Below are positions 16,215-25,455 of a DNA stretch of 53,384 bases, one piece after another. Location of the stretch: the NCBI GenBank assembly GCA_031255735.1, contig JAIRRY010000004.1, forward strand, positions 1-53,384. Direction: 5' to 3'. Positions within the stretch are counted from its first letter, which is position 1. Each line of letters starts with the position of its first letter. Made by a program: the position numbers and the translations under genes. The notes beneath the pieces are model-generated. The model was not told the DNA's origin. It did not search any database and saw only the letters and a list, made by a program, of their open reading frames with translations. This DNA is from Candidatus Nomurabacteria bacterium (GTDB lineage: Bacteria > Patescibacteriota > Saccharimonadia > Saccharimonadales > Saccharimonadaceae).

Positions 16215-16230
16215 CGAGTCGCCAACAAAA

Positions 16231-16313
16231 AAGCAACAGAGATTCCAGCCCCGCAGGAACGCGGGGCTGAGTCACGTCTAAAATAATTAACGTGGTGACA
16301 GTGTGGGTTGCTT
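16231..16313. terminator. Three-way-junction-like inverted repeat between convergent genes
   Basis: AAGCAAC...[CAGCCCCGC-aggaac-GCGGGGCTG][GTCACGT-ctaaaataatta-ACGTGgTGAC]...GTTGCTT. Confidence 0.7.
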
Positions 16314-19300
16314 AATACCTCGGCGGCACATCAATAGAATACTTAACCACAGCATAGCCAATATTCCTTTTTTTGGCATCGGTGTACGCCCATAGATAAG
16401 TGCTAGGTGGTAAATTGAATACTTCAGCTGGATCTTTCGGGCTTGTGGTTTCAGCACCACCCGTGCGTAGCAAATGTAGCTTTTCAGCGTAGACTGGGCC
16501 GTTGACGGTTAGTTTATTGCTACACACTCTGCTATTAATACGGTTGAGTACCTGTTTCACGGTTTCACCGCTATTGGCACAGGTGAATATCGTGCTAGCT
16601 ATACTTGACGACTCATTATTAGCAATTAACCAAGCATCGACTCGTGTAACACCTTCGGCAATACGAATATTCTTCTTGCTAATAATAACTACCTGGGGGA
16701 TATCAGCCGCAGCCTCGTAGGTAGTAGAAGCATATTGGATATTCCCCGTTATATTAACGTCGCCTGTAGTGTAAATAACGGCTGTATGGCCTTTGGGTAC
16801 TGTGCCGCCACCAATTGTAACCGTGCCAGTACCATTAAATACTGACTCTTCACTGTTTGAAGTGAGGATAGTAGCGTCACTGTAGCTTGCGCCGATTACC
16901 ATCTTGCTCTTAGCAATAGAGTAGAAATAGTTAATCGTGTCGGTCACTGAATTTTTAGGGCCAGACTTGAAATAGCCGAAGGCGTCGCCACCGCTGGGGT
17001 TAACATTACCAAAGGTCATCCTATTGTAAAGAGCGGCTCTATTTTCGGTAACAGGTTTTTGGAAGGCTGCCAAGGTTCCTAATTGAATCATATTCGGTGA
17101 CAGTGCTTCATACTCCGACCAAGACCCAAAGACGCCTCGTGTAGAAGATGCCGTGCCATCTTTGTTAATAGCCGCAGTGCGGTCTGTAACGTATGTATAA
17201 ATTTTGCCTGGGGCGGATATGCCACCGTTATGAGTTTGAACTTTAGGCCGTTTGCCAACTCTTATACAGGTTGGTACGGAATTATTCCAGTTTTCCTGGT
17301 TTTTATCATTCACAACTGCAGCTGGGCTAACAGAAATCGCAAAACAATATTTAGTGCCAAGTGGGCTTCCGTCGGGGATAAGAAATTCAACACCATCAAC
17401 CACGTCTGTATCACCTGTTGGGTTATGAATAGGAACAGCGCCTCTAGATAATGATTTGCAATCCCGTAAACCGGGCTGTGAACTATAAAACCCACATGGG
17501 TCGGAGTTGCTTTTACCATTTCGCTTGGCGTTGTCATAGCCCGGTGCGATTTCAAGGAGTGTTAATTCATATTGCCCGCCCCGCGTACGTGTAACATAAG
17601 TGCCAAGATGTGTGCCACTATTAATTTTCTTTAAGATCATTTCACCACCCATCCAAACCTTCTGACCTGGCTCAAAAACTTGATTGTCGTTATAGCTAGC
17701 GCCTTTAATATTTACCGATGTGTCGTAGTTAACTGGTATATGTGCTGTAGCGCTATCACTGCCACTACCAGTTTGAGTGCGTTGGATATAACGGGCTGTC
17801 ACTGTAGTGTAATCATCAACCATCCAACACGTCACTTCATCACCCTCACCTGAACATTCTCGGTGTGAACCGGTCTTGTACCTGTAACTAGTCGACGGGT
17901 TACTAATTGATGATTTTGTTGGGTCCCAATTCATAGTTTGTTTGAGATCGGTATTAACATGGCTTTGATTTACCGTAACAGAATTATTAAGAGTAGTTGT
18001 GCCATTGCTGCTGCGCGAACAATTTAGACTGCCAGCCGAACCAGGTGAACCAGATATGCTACACGAATGGCTAAAGGTGCCGCGGTCGTTGTCAAACCCT
18101 GGGTAATTTGATGCAATGAAACCACTCGGCCGCGCTAAAAATGTTCCGACCTTCATAGTGTAGTCCCAACGAACTAAGTCGGTTGGCTTAGCAATAACAT
18201 AATCGCCGCTGCCGCCCGATGTAACGTTAGTTACGATAACGTTGCCGCTATTGGAGCCAGATCTTGGATCTGGGTTTATATCTGGTATGTCTTCATCTGG
18301 CTTAATAACGCTTGCACAAGTTTTAGCCATAATTGATTTATCATTGTCGTGCGCTCGTGGGGTTACAGTTATAGTTGCGCATATATCTTTACCAACATCG
18401 CTAGCCGTGGCAGTATAGTTGTTGCTGCCGTTGTTTCGAACCACACCGCCGTCTATATTAGCAGTGCCACTACGTGATACATGACCATCGACAACGTAGT
18501 TTGAGTTGGATTTTGATGGGCCAGTATTTTGGATAAATGATGTAAATGTTAAAATTCCGCCGGGTCTAACTACTCTTTGATTTACATTAATGCTCGGTAC
18601 TAAAGACCAGCTGTCGGCGGGCACGTCTGGCTCAAACACAACATTAACGTGTATTGCTGCGTCTGAGTTGGCTTCACCCACTTTCGAACCGGCTGTCCAC
18701 CTGCATCTTTCGCCGGTATTTAAAGTTCCTGGGCACTTAGCATGTCCATCAGTTCTAATAGACGAGCTTACGTATTTATAACCATCCGCCGCCCTCGCGG
18801 AAAGGGTTGGAGCAAGTTCGTCACAAGATACAATTATAAAACCGCTTCCAGAACAGATTATTCCGGTACTAGAGTCTATACTTCCAGCCCCTGTGATAGT
18901 TGTATACACTGGCACGCCATGGGTTTTAGTTGCGTCGCAATCGCTAGCAGCTAGAACATTTTTAACTATAAAACCAACAATCTTACCCAGTATACTACGA
19001 GCTCCGTGCTTAATACTCGCTATAACTACAGACATATCATCGTAATGAGCGTATTTCCCTAGGGCTTCTTCAAGGAAGCTGTCCCATGAATCATATGATC
19101 CGTCGCCACTCTTGCTGTCGTAACGAACAATCACAAAAGCACCGTTTTCACCAACCAGCACACCTGTATGGTCGCCAACATTCTTTAGATTCTTGGTTGC
19201 ATCGTTTACACTTACCATCTTCCCAACATTAAATTCATACGTAATTGCTGGATCATCGTTAAAGTAACCGTCTGACCACTTAGTTTCGTAAGCAGACCAC

Positions 19301-20109
19301 AAAGGTGGCTGGATAACTTTTCCATAATCTTCATCAGGTGGCGTTGGATCGGCTTTTGCCATAATCTCGTCATTAGACAGTTTTTGCTTGAATAATGGTA
19401 AAACTTCACTTTCCATTCTAGCCTTAGCGGCGTCAAAACTCGCTTGAGCTTGTTTTGGATCTACATTTTCGCCCCTAAACCATTCTGTATCATAAACTAA
19501 GATAGCGTAAAAGATATTTTTACTAGCAACAGTGCACGCAGTAAGTTTGTCATTACCTGTGTAAGCTGAGTTTTCTATCCTCACATACCGGAAGCTACCT
19601 TTACGTCCGAATAGAGATTCAACATCTTTGGCGGCAATATCTTCAGATTCTGTTTGCCCACCATACGAGGCGGCAATATCTTTAATACCAATTGTGACAC
19701 CGCATTTTTTAGCTTGCTCTTTTAGTGCAGCATTCTTAATTAAATCTTTTCTCGTTATATCAGCTAGATCACCTTCTTCGTAATTTTTCCGTTGTTCTGG
19801 ATACTTATCGAGGTATTCGTCCATTTCTTTATAATTAGCATCGAATTTTTCTTGGGTGATAGTGATATCGCCAATCGTTACGTCGCCATCTTTAGGCCTT
19901 TTATCTGGCAATACATAGGCTAAAACTAATAACGTGCCAATGATGGCCACGCAGAACACCGCGACGATTATAGCCATCTTTTTAAATGATGGTGATTTTC
20001 TTGCCGCTGTTGATGGTTTTTTAGCTTCAGCCGGCTTACCCTGAGGTGGGGTAGGGGTAACAGGGGTTTTAGCTCCTGTACCGTCGTTGTAAATATTATC
20101 GTTCTTCAT
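16312..20109 (-). CDS. Large membrane-anchored surface protein with Ig-like/DUF11-like modules
   Basis: N-terminal TM, possible SurA/parvulin-like stalk (ITITQEKFDANYKEMDEYL), modules with DVGK.IC pattern; start refined to 20109. Confidence 0.75.
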   Translation of the reverse strand: MKNDNIYNDGTGAKTPVTPTPPQGKPAEAKKPSTAARKSPSFKKMAIIVAVFCVAIIGTLLVLAYVLPDKRPKDGDVTIGDITITQEKFDANYKEMDEYLDKYPEQRKNYEEGDLADITRKDLIKNAALKEQAKKCGVTIGIKDIAASYGGQTESEDIAAKDVESLFGRKGSFRYVRIENSAYTGNDKLTACTVASKNIFYAILVYDTEWFRGENVDPKQAQASFDAAKARMESEVLPLFKQKLSNDEIMAKADPTPPDEDYGKVIQPPLWSAYETKWSDGYFNDDPAITYEFNVGKMVSVNDATKNLKNVGDHTGVLVGENGAFVIVRYDSKSGDGSYDSWDSFLEEALGKYAHYDDMSVVIASIKHGARSILGKIVGFIVKNVLAASDCDATKTHGVPVYTTITGAGSIDSSTGIICSGSGFIIVSCDELAPTLSARAADGYKYVSSSIRTDGHAKCPGTLNTGERCRWTAGSKVGEANSDAAIHVNVVFEPDVPADSWSLVPSINVNQRVVRPGGILTFTSFIQNTGPSKSNSNYVVDGHVSRSGTANIDGGVVRNNGSNNYTATASDVGKDICATITVTPRAHDNDKSIMAKTCASVIKPDEDIPDINPDPRSGSNSGNVIVTNVTSGGSGDYVIAKPTDLVRWDYTMKVGTFLARPSGFIASNYPGFDNDRGTFSHSCSISGSPGSAGSLNCSRSSNGTTTLNNSVTVNQSHVNTDLKQTMNWDPTKSSISNPSTSYRYKTGSHRECSGEGDEVTCWMVDDYTTVTARYIQRTQTGSGSDSATAHIPVNYDTSVNIKGASYNDNQVFEPGQKVWMGGEMILKKINSGTHLGTYVTRTRGGQYELTLLEIAPGYDNAKRNGKSNSDPCGFYSSQPGLRDCKSLSRGAVPIHNPTGDTDVVDGVEFLIPDGSPLGTKYCFAISVSPAAVVNDKNQENWNNSVPTCIRVGKRPKVQTHNGGISAPGKIYTYVTDRTAAINKDGTASSTRGVFGSWSEYEALSPNMIQLGTLAAFQKPVTENRAALYNRMTFGNVNPSGGDAFGYFKSGPKNSVTDTINYFYSIAKSKMVIGASYSDATILTSNSEESVFNGTGTVTIGGGTVPKGHTAVIYTTGDVNITGNIQYASTTYEAAADIPQVVIISKKNIRIAEGVTRVDAWLIANNESSSIASTIFTCANSGETVKQVLNRINSRVCSNKLTVNGPVYAEKLHLLRTGGAETTSPKDPAEVFNLPPSTYLWAYTDAKKRNIGYAVVKYSIDVPPRY

Positions 20110-20318
20110 AAACCTCCTACAAATAGTTGAGTGGGTAAGGAGTACTTCACCCACTATCTAAGTATATTGTAACCGAAAAAACGCAAAAAACAATACATAA
20201 CTACTTTAAAATTTGCCATAGTAGCGAGCAACCAACAAACTACTATAACTGAGTGTTTACTTATTATGTAGAAAATCATTTTACCACGACTGGTCAAGCC
20301 AGCTTAGCCGCCGCTATT

Positions 20319-20690
20319 TTAGCAGGTTGTAGCTCTAAATAGCGTTCTTTGTGGCTGGCCTTCTTCTAAAAACTCCTGGAATATTTCTGCTATCACTGGG
20401 TCGAGCTCGTAAACTTTAGTGAGCTTTTCGGGTGCAGCCTGCTTTTTATAGATGATCTCATCGTCGTACTCGAAATAATCTCCAAGATATTTCATAGCCG
20501 CCTTGATGGTGCTATCTCTTAAATCTAGAAAAACATTGCCATAATTTCGCACCAACTTTTGTTCGCGCAGGCGTCTTTTAATGAAACATCCCAACTCGAA
20601 CAACCGCTCAGTTGACAAGTATGCACGCCCGTCTGCGTTGATTAGGTTTAATATTAATCCACCAGTGCTGATATACAGATTTGGTTTCAT
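20319..20690 (-). CDS. Hypothetical protein
   Basis: 123 aa ORF divergent from the Nudix-wHTH gene. Confidence 0.55.
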   Translation of the reverse strand: MKPNLYISTGGLILNLINADGRAYLSTERLFELGCFIKRRLREQKLVRNYGNVFLDLRDSTIKAAMKYLGDYFEYDDEIIYKKQAAPEKLTKVYELDPVIAEIFQEFLEEGQPQRTLFRATTC

Positions 20691-20805
20691 ACTTGCCTCC
20701 TTTGTTTATATATACGCTATATTTAAATTTCATTGTAAACTATGCTAAAATAGCTGAATAGAAAGTATAGTTTGACTCAAAATAGTTTGAGTTACTAGGT
20801 AAAAA

Positions 20806-21489
20806 ATGGACGAAATAGATCATCATATAGAGAAATATATTATAAAAGTTTTAGCTTACCGCGCTAACGCACGTTTTAGTGATATGCGTCCGCCGCGAGT
20901 TGATAGTAACCTATACTCATATCACCTTAAAAAGCTGGTAAATACGCATTATCTAGCTAAAACTGGCCGTGTTTATACTTTAACACCGAAAGGCCTTGAG
21001 TATGTAGATAGGCTTAGTATGCGTTATTTAAAGCCGATCCAATATTCTAAAATAACCACTGGAGTTTTAGTCAAAAATGAATTTGACGAAATAATTTTGT
21101 CAAAACGTAAGAAGCAGCCTTTTCTAGGTTTGTGGGGGTTGCCGCTCGGAAAAACTTATATAGATGACCTAAGTATTGAGCGTGCAGCTGAACGTGAGCT
21201 GATGTCTAGGACTGGCGTAGTGGCGCGCGGCCTGAGGCACGTTGGCGATTGCTATGTGCGAATTTCTGTAGATGACTATATGATATCTAGTATTTTTTCG
21301 CATATTTTTGTGAAATTTGTAAAAAAGGCCGATGTCGAGCTGGTTGACACGGCTCGTTGGGTGAGGCGCAGTAGTCTGTCGCAGATTGCGATGGTGCCGG
21401 GTGCTCGTGAGATAATCGATCTGGCGTTTGATGCTCGCGGGCATTTTTTCGAGGAATTAGTATTTGAGATACAAGGTGAGGTACAATAA
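20806..21489 (+). CDS. Winged-helix-like N-terminus plus degenerate Nudix domain (NrtR-like architecture)
   Basis: LYSYHLKKLVNTHYLAKTGRVYTLTPKGLEYVDRL HTH; LGLWGLPLGKTYIDDLSIERAAERELMSRTGV lacks the Nudix EE pair. Confidence 0.75.
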   Translation: MDEIDHHIEKYIIKVLAYRANARFSDMRPPRVDSNLYSYHLKKLVNTHYLAKTGRVYTLTPKGLEYVDRLSMRYLKPIQYSKITTGVLVKNEFDEIILSKRKKQPFLGLWGLPLGKTYIDDLSIERAAERELMSRTGVVARGLRHVGDCYVRISVDDYMISSIFSHIFVKFVKKADVELVDTARWVRRSSLSQIAMVPGAREIIDLAFDARGHFFEELVFEIQGEVQ

Positions 21490-21493
21490 AAGT

Positions 21494-23176
21494 ATGGAGA
21501 AGGTTGTTGCTGATGTTGAGAAGGTAGTTTTTGAGCTGTTTAGCGAACGTGTTGAGGTTAAGCTAACTGTGCCCGAAGACATAGCGCACGGCGATTTTTC
21601 AACTAATGTCGCGATGCAGCTAGCGGGTAAATTGAAGCAAAATCCGCGCGCGCTGGCGCAGGCTATCGCTGGTAAATTAAACTACGATACTGAAGTAGCT
21701 GGGCCTGGGTTTATCAATGTGCGGCTGAGTGGCCTTGAACTAACGAAGTTACTAGACGAAAATTGGAGTGAAACTTACGGCGAAAACAACGACGGTGCGG
21801 GTAAAACCGTGATTGTAGAATATCCTAGCCAGAATATGGCCAAGCCATACAGCGTGGGGCATTTGCGCCCTGGTAATCAAGGCTGGGCTGCGCGCAACTT
21901 GATGTTGGCTACAGGCTGGAAGGTGATAACAGACAACCACCTGGGCGATTATGGCACGCCGTTTGGTGTTTGGATGACCGGTTTCAAGAAGCTTTCCAGC
22001 GACGAAGCGCTAGAACGTAACGGCGTTTACGAGTTGGGGCGTATATATATTGAAACTAAAAAATTATTGAAAACTGAAGAAAAGTCTGGCGGTAGTGAGT
22101 TGGCCAGCGCGGTGCAAAGTTGGTTGCTGAAGCTAGAAAGTGGCGACGCTGAAGCGGTGAAATATAGCCAGAAGTTTAACGAAGTTTCACTTGGGCATAT
22201 CCACGACGTGATGGAACGGTTGAGGATCTCTACTGATTACGAATTGGGTGAGAGCTTTTTTGCGCCGAAAGGTAAGGCGGCAGTTGAAAAATATCTGGCG
22301 GAAGGCGTATTCAAAAAGAATGCTGATGGGTCGGTAGTTTGTGAGCTAGATGAACAGGGCGTTGACGTGCCAATTTTGGTGCAAAAAAGTAATGGCGCGG
22401 CGCTTTACGCCACCACCGACTTAGCCACTATGCTTTACCGTGCCAATGAGTTCAAGCCCGATCGTATCATTCATGCTGTGGGGGCTGAGCAGAAGTTTTA
22501 TTTCGAGCAACTGTTTGCAATGGCGAAGAAGATTGGCCTGGGCGATATCCAGATGGATCACTTATGGTTCGGAATTATTGACCAGTTAAACGAGGATGGC
22601 ACGCGCGAAAAAATGAGTAGCCGCAAGGGCGTGGTTTTGATGGAGGAACTACTCGACCATGCCGAGGCTGAGGCTCGCCGCGTAGTGGAAGGCCGTGAGG
22701 TGAGTGAAGATGATGTGAAGAAAATCGCGCTGGGTGCTATTAAATTTAGCGACTTTATGGCCGACCGTCGCACGAACATTTTGTTTGATTGGAAAACCAT
22801 TTTTGCGCTTACTGGGTTTTCAGGGCCGTATGTGCAATATGCTACGGTGCGCGTGAATAAGATCTTGGAAACTAATCGTGATTTTGAGCTGATGAGTTTT
22901 GAAAGCTATGATTTTGAAGCCGAGAAATCACTCGTAAAACTATTATTAGAATATCCCGATATTGTGCGACATTCAGCAAATTTGCTGGAGCCGCATCGAC
23001 TAGCCTTTTTTGCGCATATTTTAGCAAAAGCTTTGAACCAATATTATGAAAATAATCCAGTAAATTCTGCGGATGATTCTACGCGTTCGGCGCGCCTTGT
23101 GGTGCTAAAAAAAGTTTCGCAAGTTATGACACACGCGCTAAGTATCTTGGGTATAGAAGTCCCCAGCAGGATGTAA
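21494..23176 (+). CDS. argS: Arginyl-tRNA synthetase
   Basis: VEYPSQNMAKPYSVGHLRPGNQG, DNHLGDYGTPFG, KMSSRKGVV, C-terminal DALR domain. Confidence 0.96.
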   Translation: MEKVVADVEKVVFELFSERVEVKLTVPEDIAHGDFSTNVAMQLAGKLKQNPRALAQAIAGKLNYDTEVAGPGFINVRLSGLELTKLLDENWSETYGENNDGAGKTVIVEYPSQNMAKPYSVGHLRPGNQGWAARNLMLATGWKVITDNHLGDYGTPFGVWMTGFKKLSSDEALERNGVYELGRIYIETKKLLKTEEKSGGSELASAVQSWLLKLESGDAEAVKYSQKFNEVSLGHIHDVMERLRISTDYELGESFFAPKGKAAVEKYLAEGVFKKNADGSVVCELDEQGVDVPILVQKSNGAALYATTDLATMLYRANEFKPDRIIHAVGAEQKFYFEQLFAMAKKIGLGDIQMDHLWFGIIDQLNEDGTREKMSSRKGVVLMEELLDHAEAEARRVVEGREVSEDDVKKIALGAIKFSDFMADRRTNILFDWKTIFALTGFSGPYVQYATVRVNKILETNRDFELMSFESYDFEAEKSLVKLLLEYPDIVRHSANLLEPHRLAFFAHILAKALNQYYENNPVNSADDSTRSARLVVLKKVSQVMTHALSILGIEVPSRM

Positions 23177-23179
23177 ACC

Positions 23180-24394
23180 ATGAAAAAGCAGCTACAGATA
23201 AAACCGAAACCAGCCCGCGCGGCCGTTTTTATCAAACTAGTGCTGTTAGTTTTGGCTGTGCCAGCAGTTTCTTTGGGAGTTTTTTGGGTTTATAACAACG
23301 TTAAACCCGATGCCGACTTAGCAGAGCCAACACAAGTTGCCAAGCTTGAGCCGAAAATCACGGGTGTTCAGTCGCGAGTGTTGTTTCTGGGTAATACTTT
23401 TTGGGGAAGATATATCAACGATTGGTCGAATCAAAGTGGCCAAGGCGTGAAGTATCCGTTTTCGCGGTTGCACGAATTTGAGCGCGATAAATATGACGCT
23501 TGGATTTCGGGTTTAGAATGCCCCACGGTAGCGGGCGACACTGCCACTTCGGCCGAGCAGGAAGAAACCTTAAGTTTCAACTGCCCGCCGAGCTATCTAC
23601 CAGAGGCTGCCAAGTGGTTTACAGCCTTTACGCTAGCCAACAACCACACCGATAATCGTGGCGCGGAGGGTTTTACGGAAACTAAAGAGCAGCTTACAAA
23701 AAACGGTATCCAGTATTTTGGCCACTACGATCCGCGAGTGATCGACGAAGTGTGCGGTGTGGTGCAGTTGCCTGTACGCTTAAGTTATGATAACAAGACG
23801 GAGAAGACCGCTAAGTTGCCAGTGGTATTTTGTGGCTATCACGGTGTATTTATGATTCCGTCCGCCGATTCGCTGGCTAAAATTTCTGAATATAGTGAGT
23901 ACCTGCCTGTATTTGCGATGCCTCACATGGGAGCCGAATATAAAGCCGCGCCAGATGAAATTAAAACGAATACTTACCACGCCATGATAGACAATGGGGC
24001 TGAAATGGTGATTGGCGATCATCCGCATTGGATACAAACTACAGAAGTTTATAATGGAAAATTAATTGTTTACTCAATGGGAAATTTCATGTTTGATCAG
24101 CAGTATAATGCGGAAGTTACACGTTCGGCTGCGATTGATGTGACGATTAAAAGCGCAGACGCCGATATAGAGAAATGGGTAGCTGTTGGCGGTGAGTGCG
24201 GCCGTGACGCTGCAAGGTGCTTGCAGCTAGCGAAGGATAGGGGATTGAAAAAGTTGAATTTGAGTTACGACTTTGACGTTGTAGGGACGGATGATGACAG
24301 TAAAATTGCCCACAAGGCAACCGACGAACAGTTGGATTCTATCAAGCAACGTTTGAACTGGGATAAAACTGCCGCTAGCCTGAGCGAGCTATAG
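23180..24394 (+). CDS. CapA-family (poly-gamma-glutamate capsule synthesis-like) metallophosphatase protein
   Basis: FTLANNHTDNRGAEGFTETKEQL, GADMVIGDHPHWIQTTEVYNGKLIVYSMGNFMFDQ-like motif. Confidence 0.88.
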   Translation: MKKQLQIKPKPARAAVFIKLVLLVLAVPAVSLGVFWVYNNVKPDADLAEPTQVAKLEPKITGVQSRVLFLGNTFWGRYINDWSNQSGQGVKYPFSRLHEFERDKYDAWISGLECPTVAGDTATSAEQEETLSFNCPPSYLPEAAKWFTAFTLANNHTDNRGAEGFTETKEQLTKNGIQYFGHYDPRVIDEVCGVVQLPVRLSYDNKTEKTAKLPVVFCGYHGVFMIPSADSLAKISEYSEYLPVFAMPHMGAEYKAAPDEIKTNTYHAMIDNGAEMVIGDHPHWIQTTEVYNGKLIVYSMGNFMFDQQYNAEVTRSAAIDVTIKSADADIEKWVAVGGECGRDAARCLQLAKDRGLKKLNLSYDFDVVGTDDDSKIAHKATDEQLDSIKQRLNWDKTAASLSEL

Positions 24395-24586
24395 CTAACC
24401 AATCTGCAGATGGCCGTTTGATAGTCGAATTGGTTTGCGCTTGGTGAGGTATCGTTCGCCAATAACCTGGTGTCTATAACCAGCGCGCATGCTGTTGTCG
24501 AAAGCTGTGCCTAGCACTTGCGAATAAATCAATAGACAGGCGAGTAGTGGTTATAAACCCGTCGGTATTGGTGATATAATTAGATC

Positions 24587-25129
24587 ATGACTAAAGAAAG
24601 AAGAGCAACGTTGTTATGGGTTGACCTAGAAATGACGGGGCTTGACGAGAAAAAAGATAGAATTTTAGAAGTGGCAGCGGTTGCGACTGATTGGGATTTG
24701 AACGAAGTGGCTGTTTACGAGGCGACGGTGCGAGTAGATCCAGAGTTGGCGCGGGCGCGCATGGTGGGTGAGTTTTGGGACAAATTTAGCGCTGTTAGAA
24801 AACAGCTTCTAGAACAGAACGAGCAAGGTAAACCGAGCAGCGACGTTGAAAGCGATCTACTGGCGTTTATTGATACGCATTTTGCGAGTGACGTGCCAGT
24901 TTACTTGGCGGGTAATTCCGTTTGGAACGACCGTAAGTTTATTGCTCGCGAATGGCCGAGCCTAGACGTAAAGTTGCACTATCGCATGTTGGATGTAAGC
25001 GCTTGGAAATTGGTTTTTGAGAATAGGTACGGTAAAAAATTCACCAAACCAGACATGCATCGTGCAGCTGATGATATTCGTGGAAGTATAGAAGAACTAA
25101 AATATTACTTGAAAAACGTGGTGGGTTGA
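24587..25129 (+). CDS. orn: Oligoribonuclease
   Basis: LLWVDLEMTGLDEKKDRILEVAAVATD, GNSVWNDRKFI, HRAADDIRGSIEELKYY. Confidence 0.95.
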   Translation: MTKERRATLLWVDLEMTGLDEKKDRILEVAAVATDWDLNEVAVYEATVRVDPELARARMVGEFWDKFSAVRKQLLEQNEQGKPSSDVESDLLAFIDTHFASDVPVYLAGNSVWNDRKFIAREWPSLDVKLHYRMLDVSAWKLVFENRYGKKFTKPDMHRAADDIRGSIEELKYYLKNVVG

Positions 25130-25455
25130 TGAAGCAAGTTGAGGCGGAAGCATTCATCCAGCAGCTTGGCGATGTAGAGCGCGACAGTGAAAGTAAGCCT
25201 GGTTTGATTTTGTTTAAAGATGGCGCCGGCGCGATTTTCTCAATTATTCGTGACGGTAGTAACCCACTTAGGGTAGAGGCCAAGTGCGATGTGCGGCTAG
25301 CTAAGCTACTGCGCGATAAATACGAAACAGTCTTGCCTAGTAAAAACATGGAGGCGGCAACCTGGAATGAGATTATCTGTTCGGGTCAGCTAACAGATGA
25401 GGAAGTTGAAGATCTAGTTCGCTTGAGCTACAACTTGGTGGCTAATCGTCGGTAA
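25126..25455 (+). CDS. MmcQ/YjbR-like protein
   Basis: PLRVEAKCDVRLAKLLRDKYETVLPSKNMEAATWNEI...LTDEEVEDLVRLSYNLV. Confidence 0.75.
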   Translation: MMKQVEAEAFIQQLGDVERDSESKPGLILFKDGAGAIFSIIRDGSNPLRVEAKCDVRLAKLLRDKYETVLPSKNMEAATWNEIICSGQLTDEEVEDLVRLSYNLVANRR

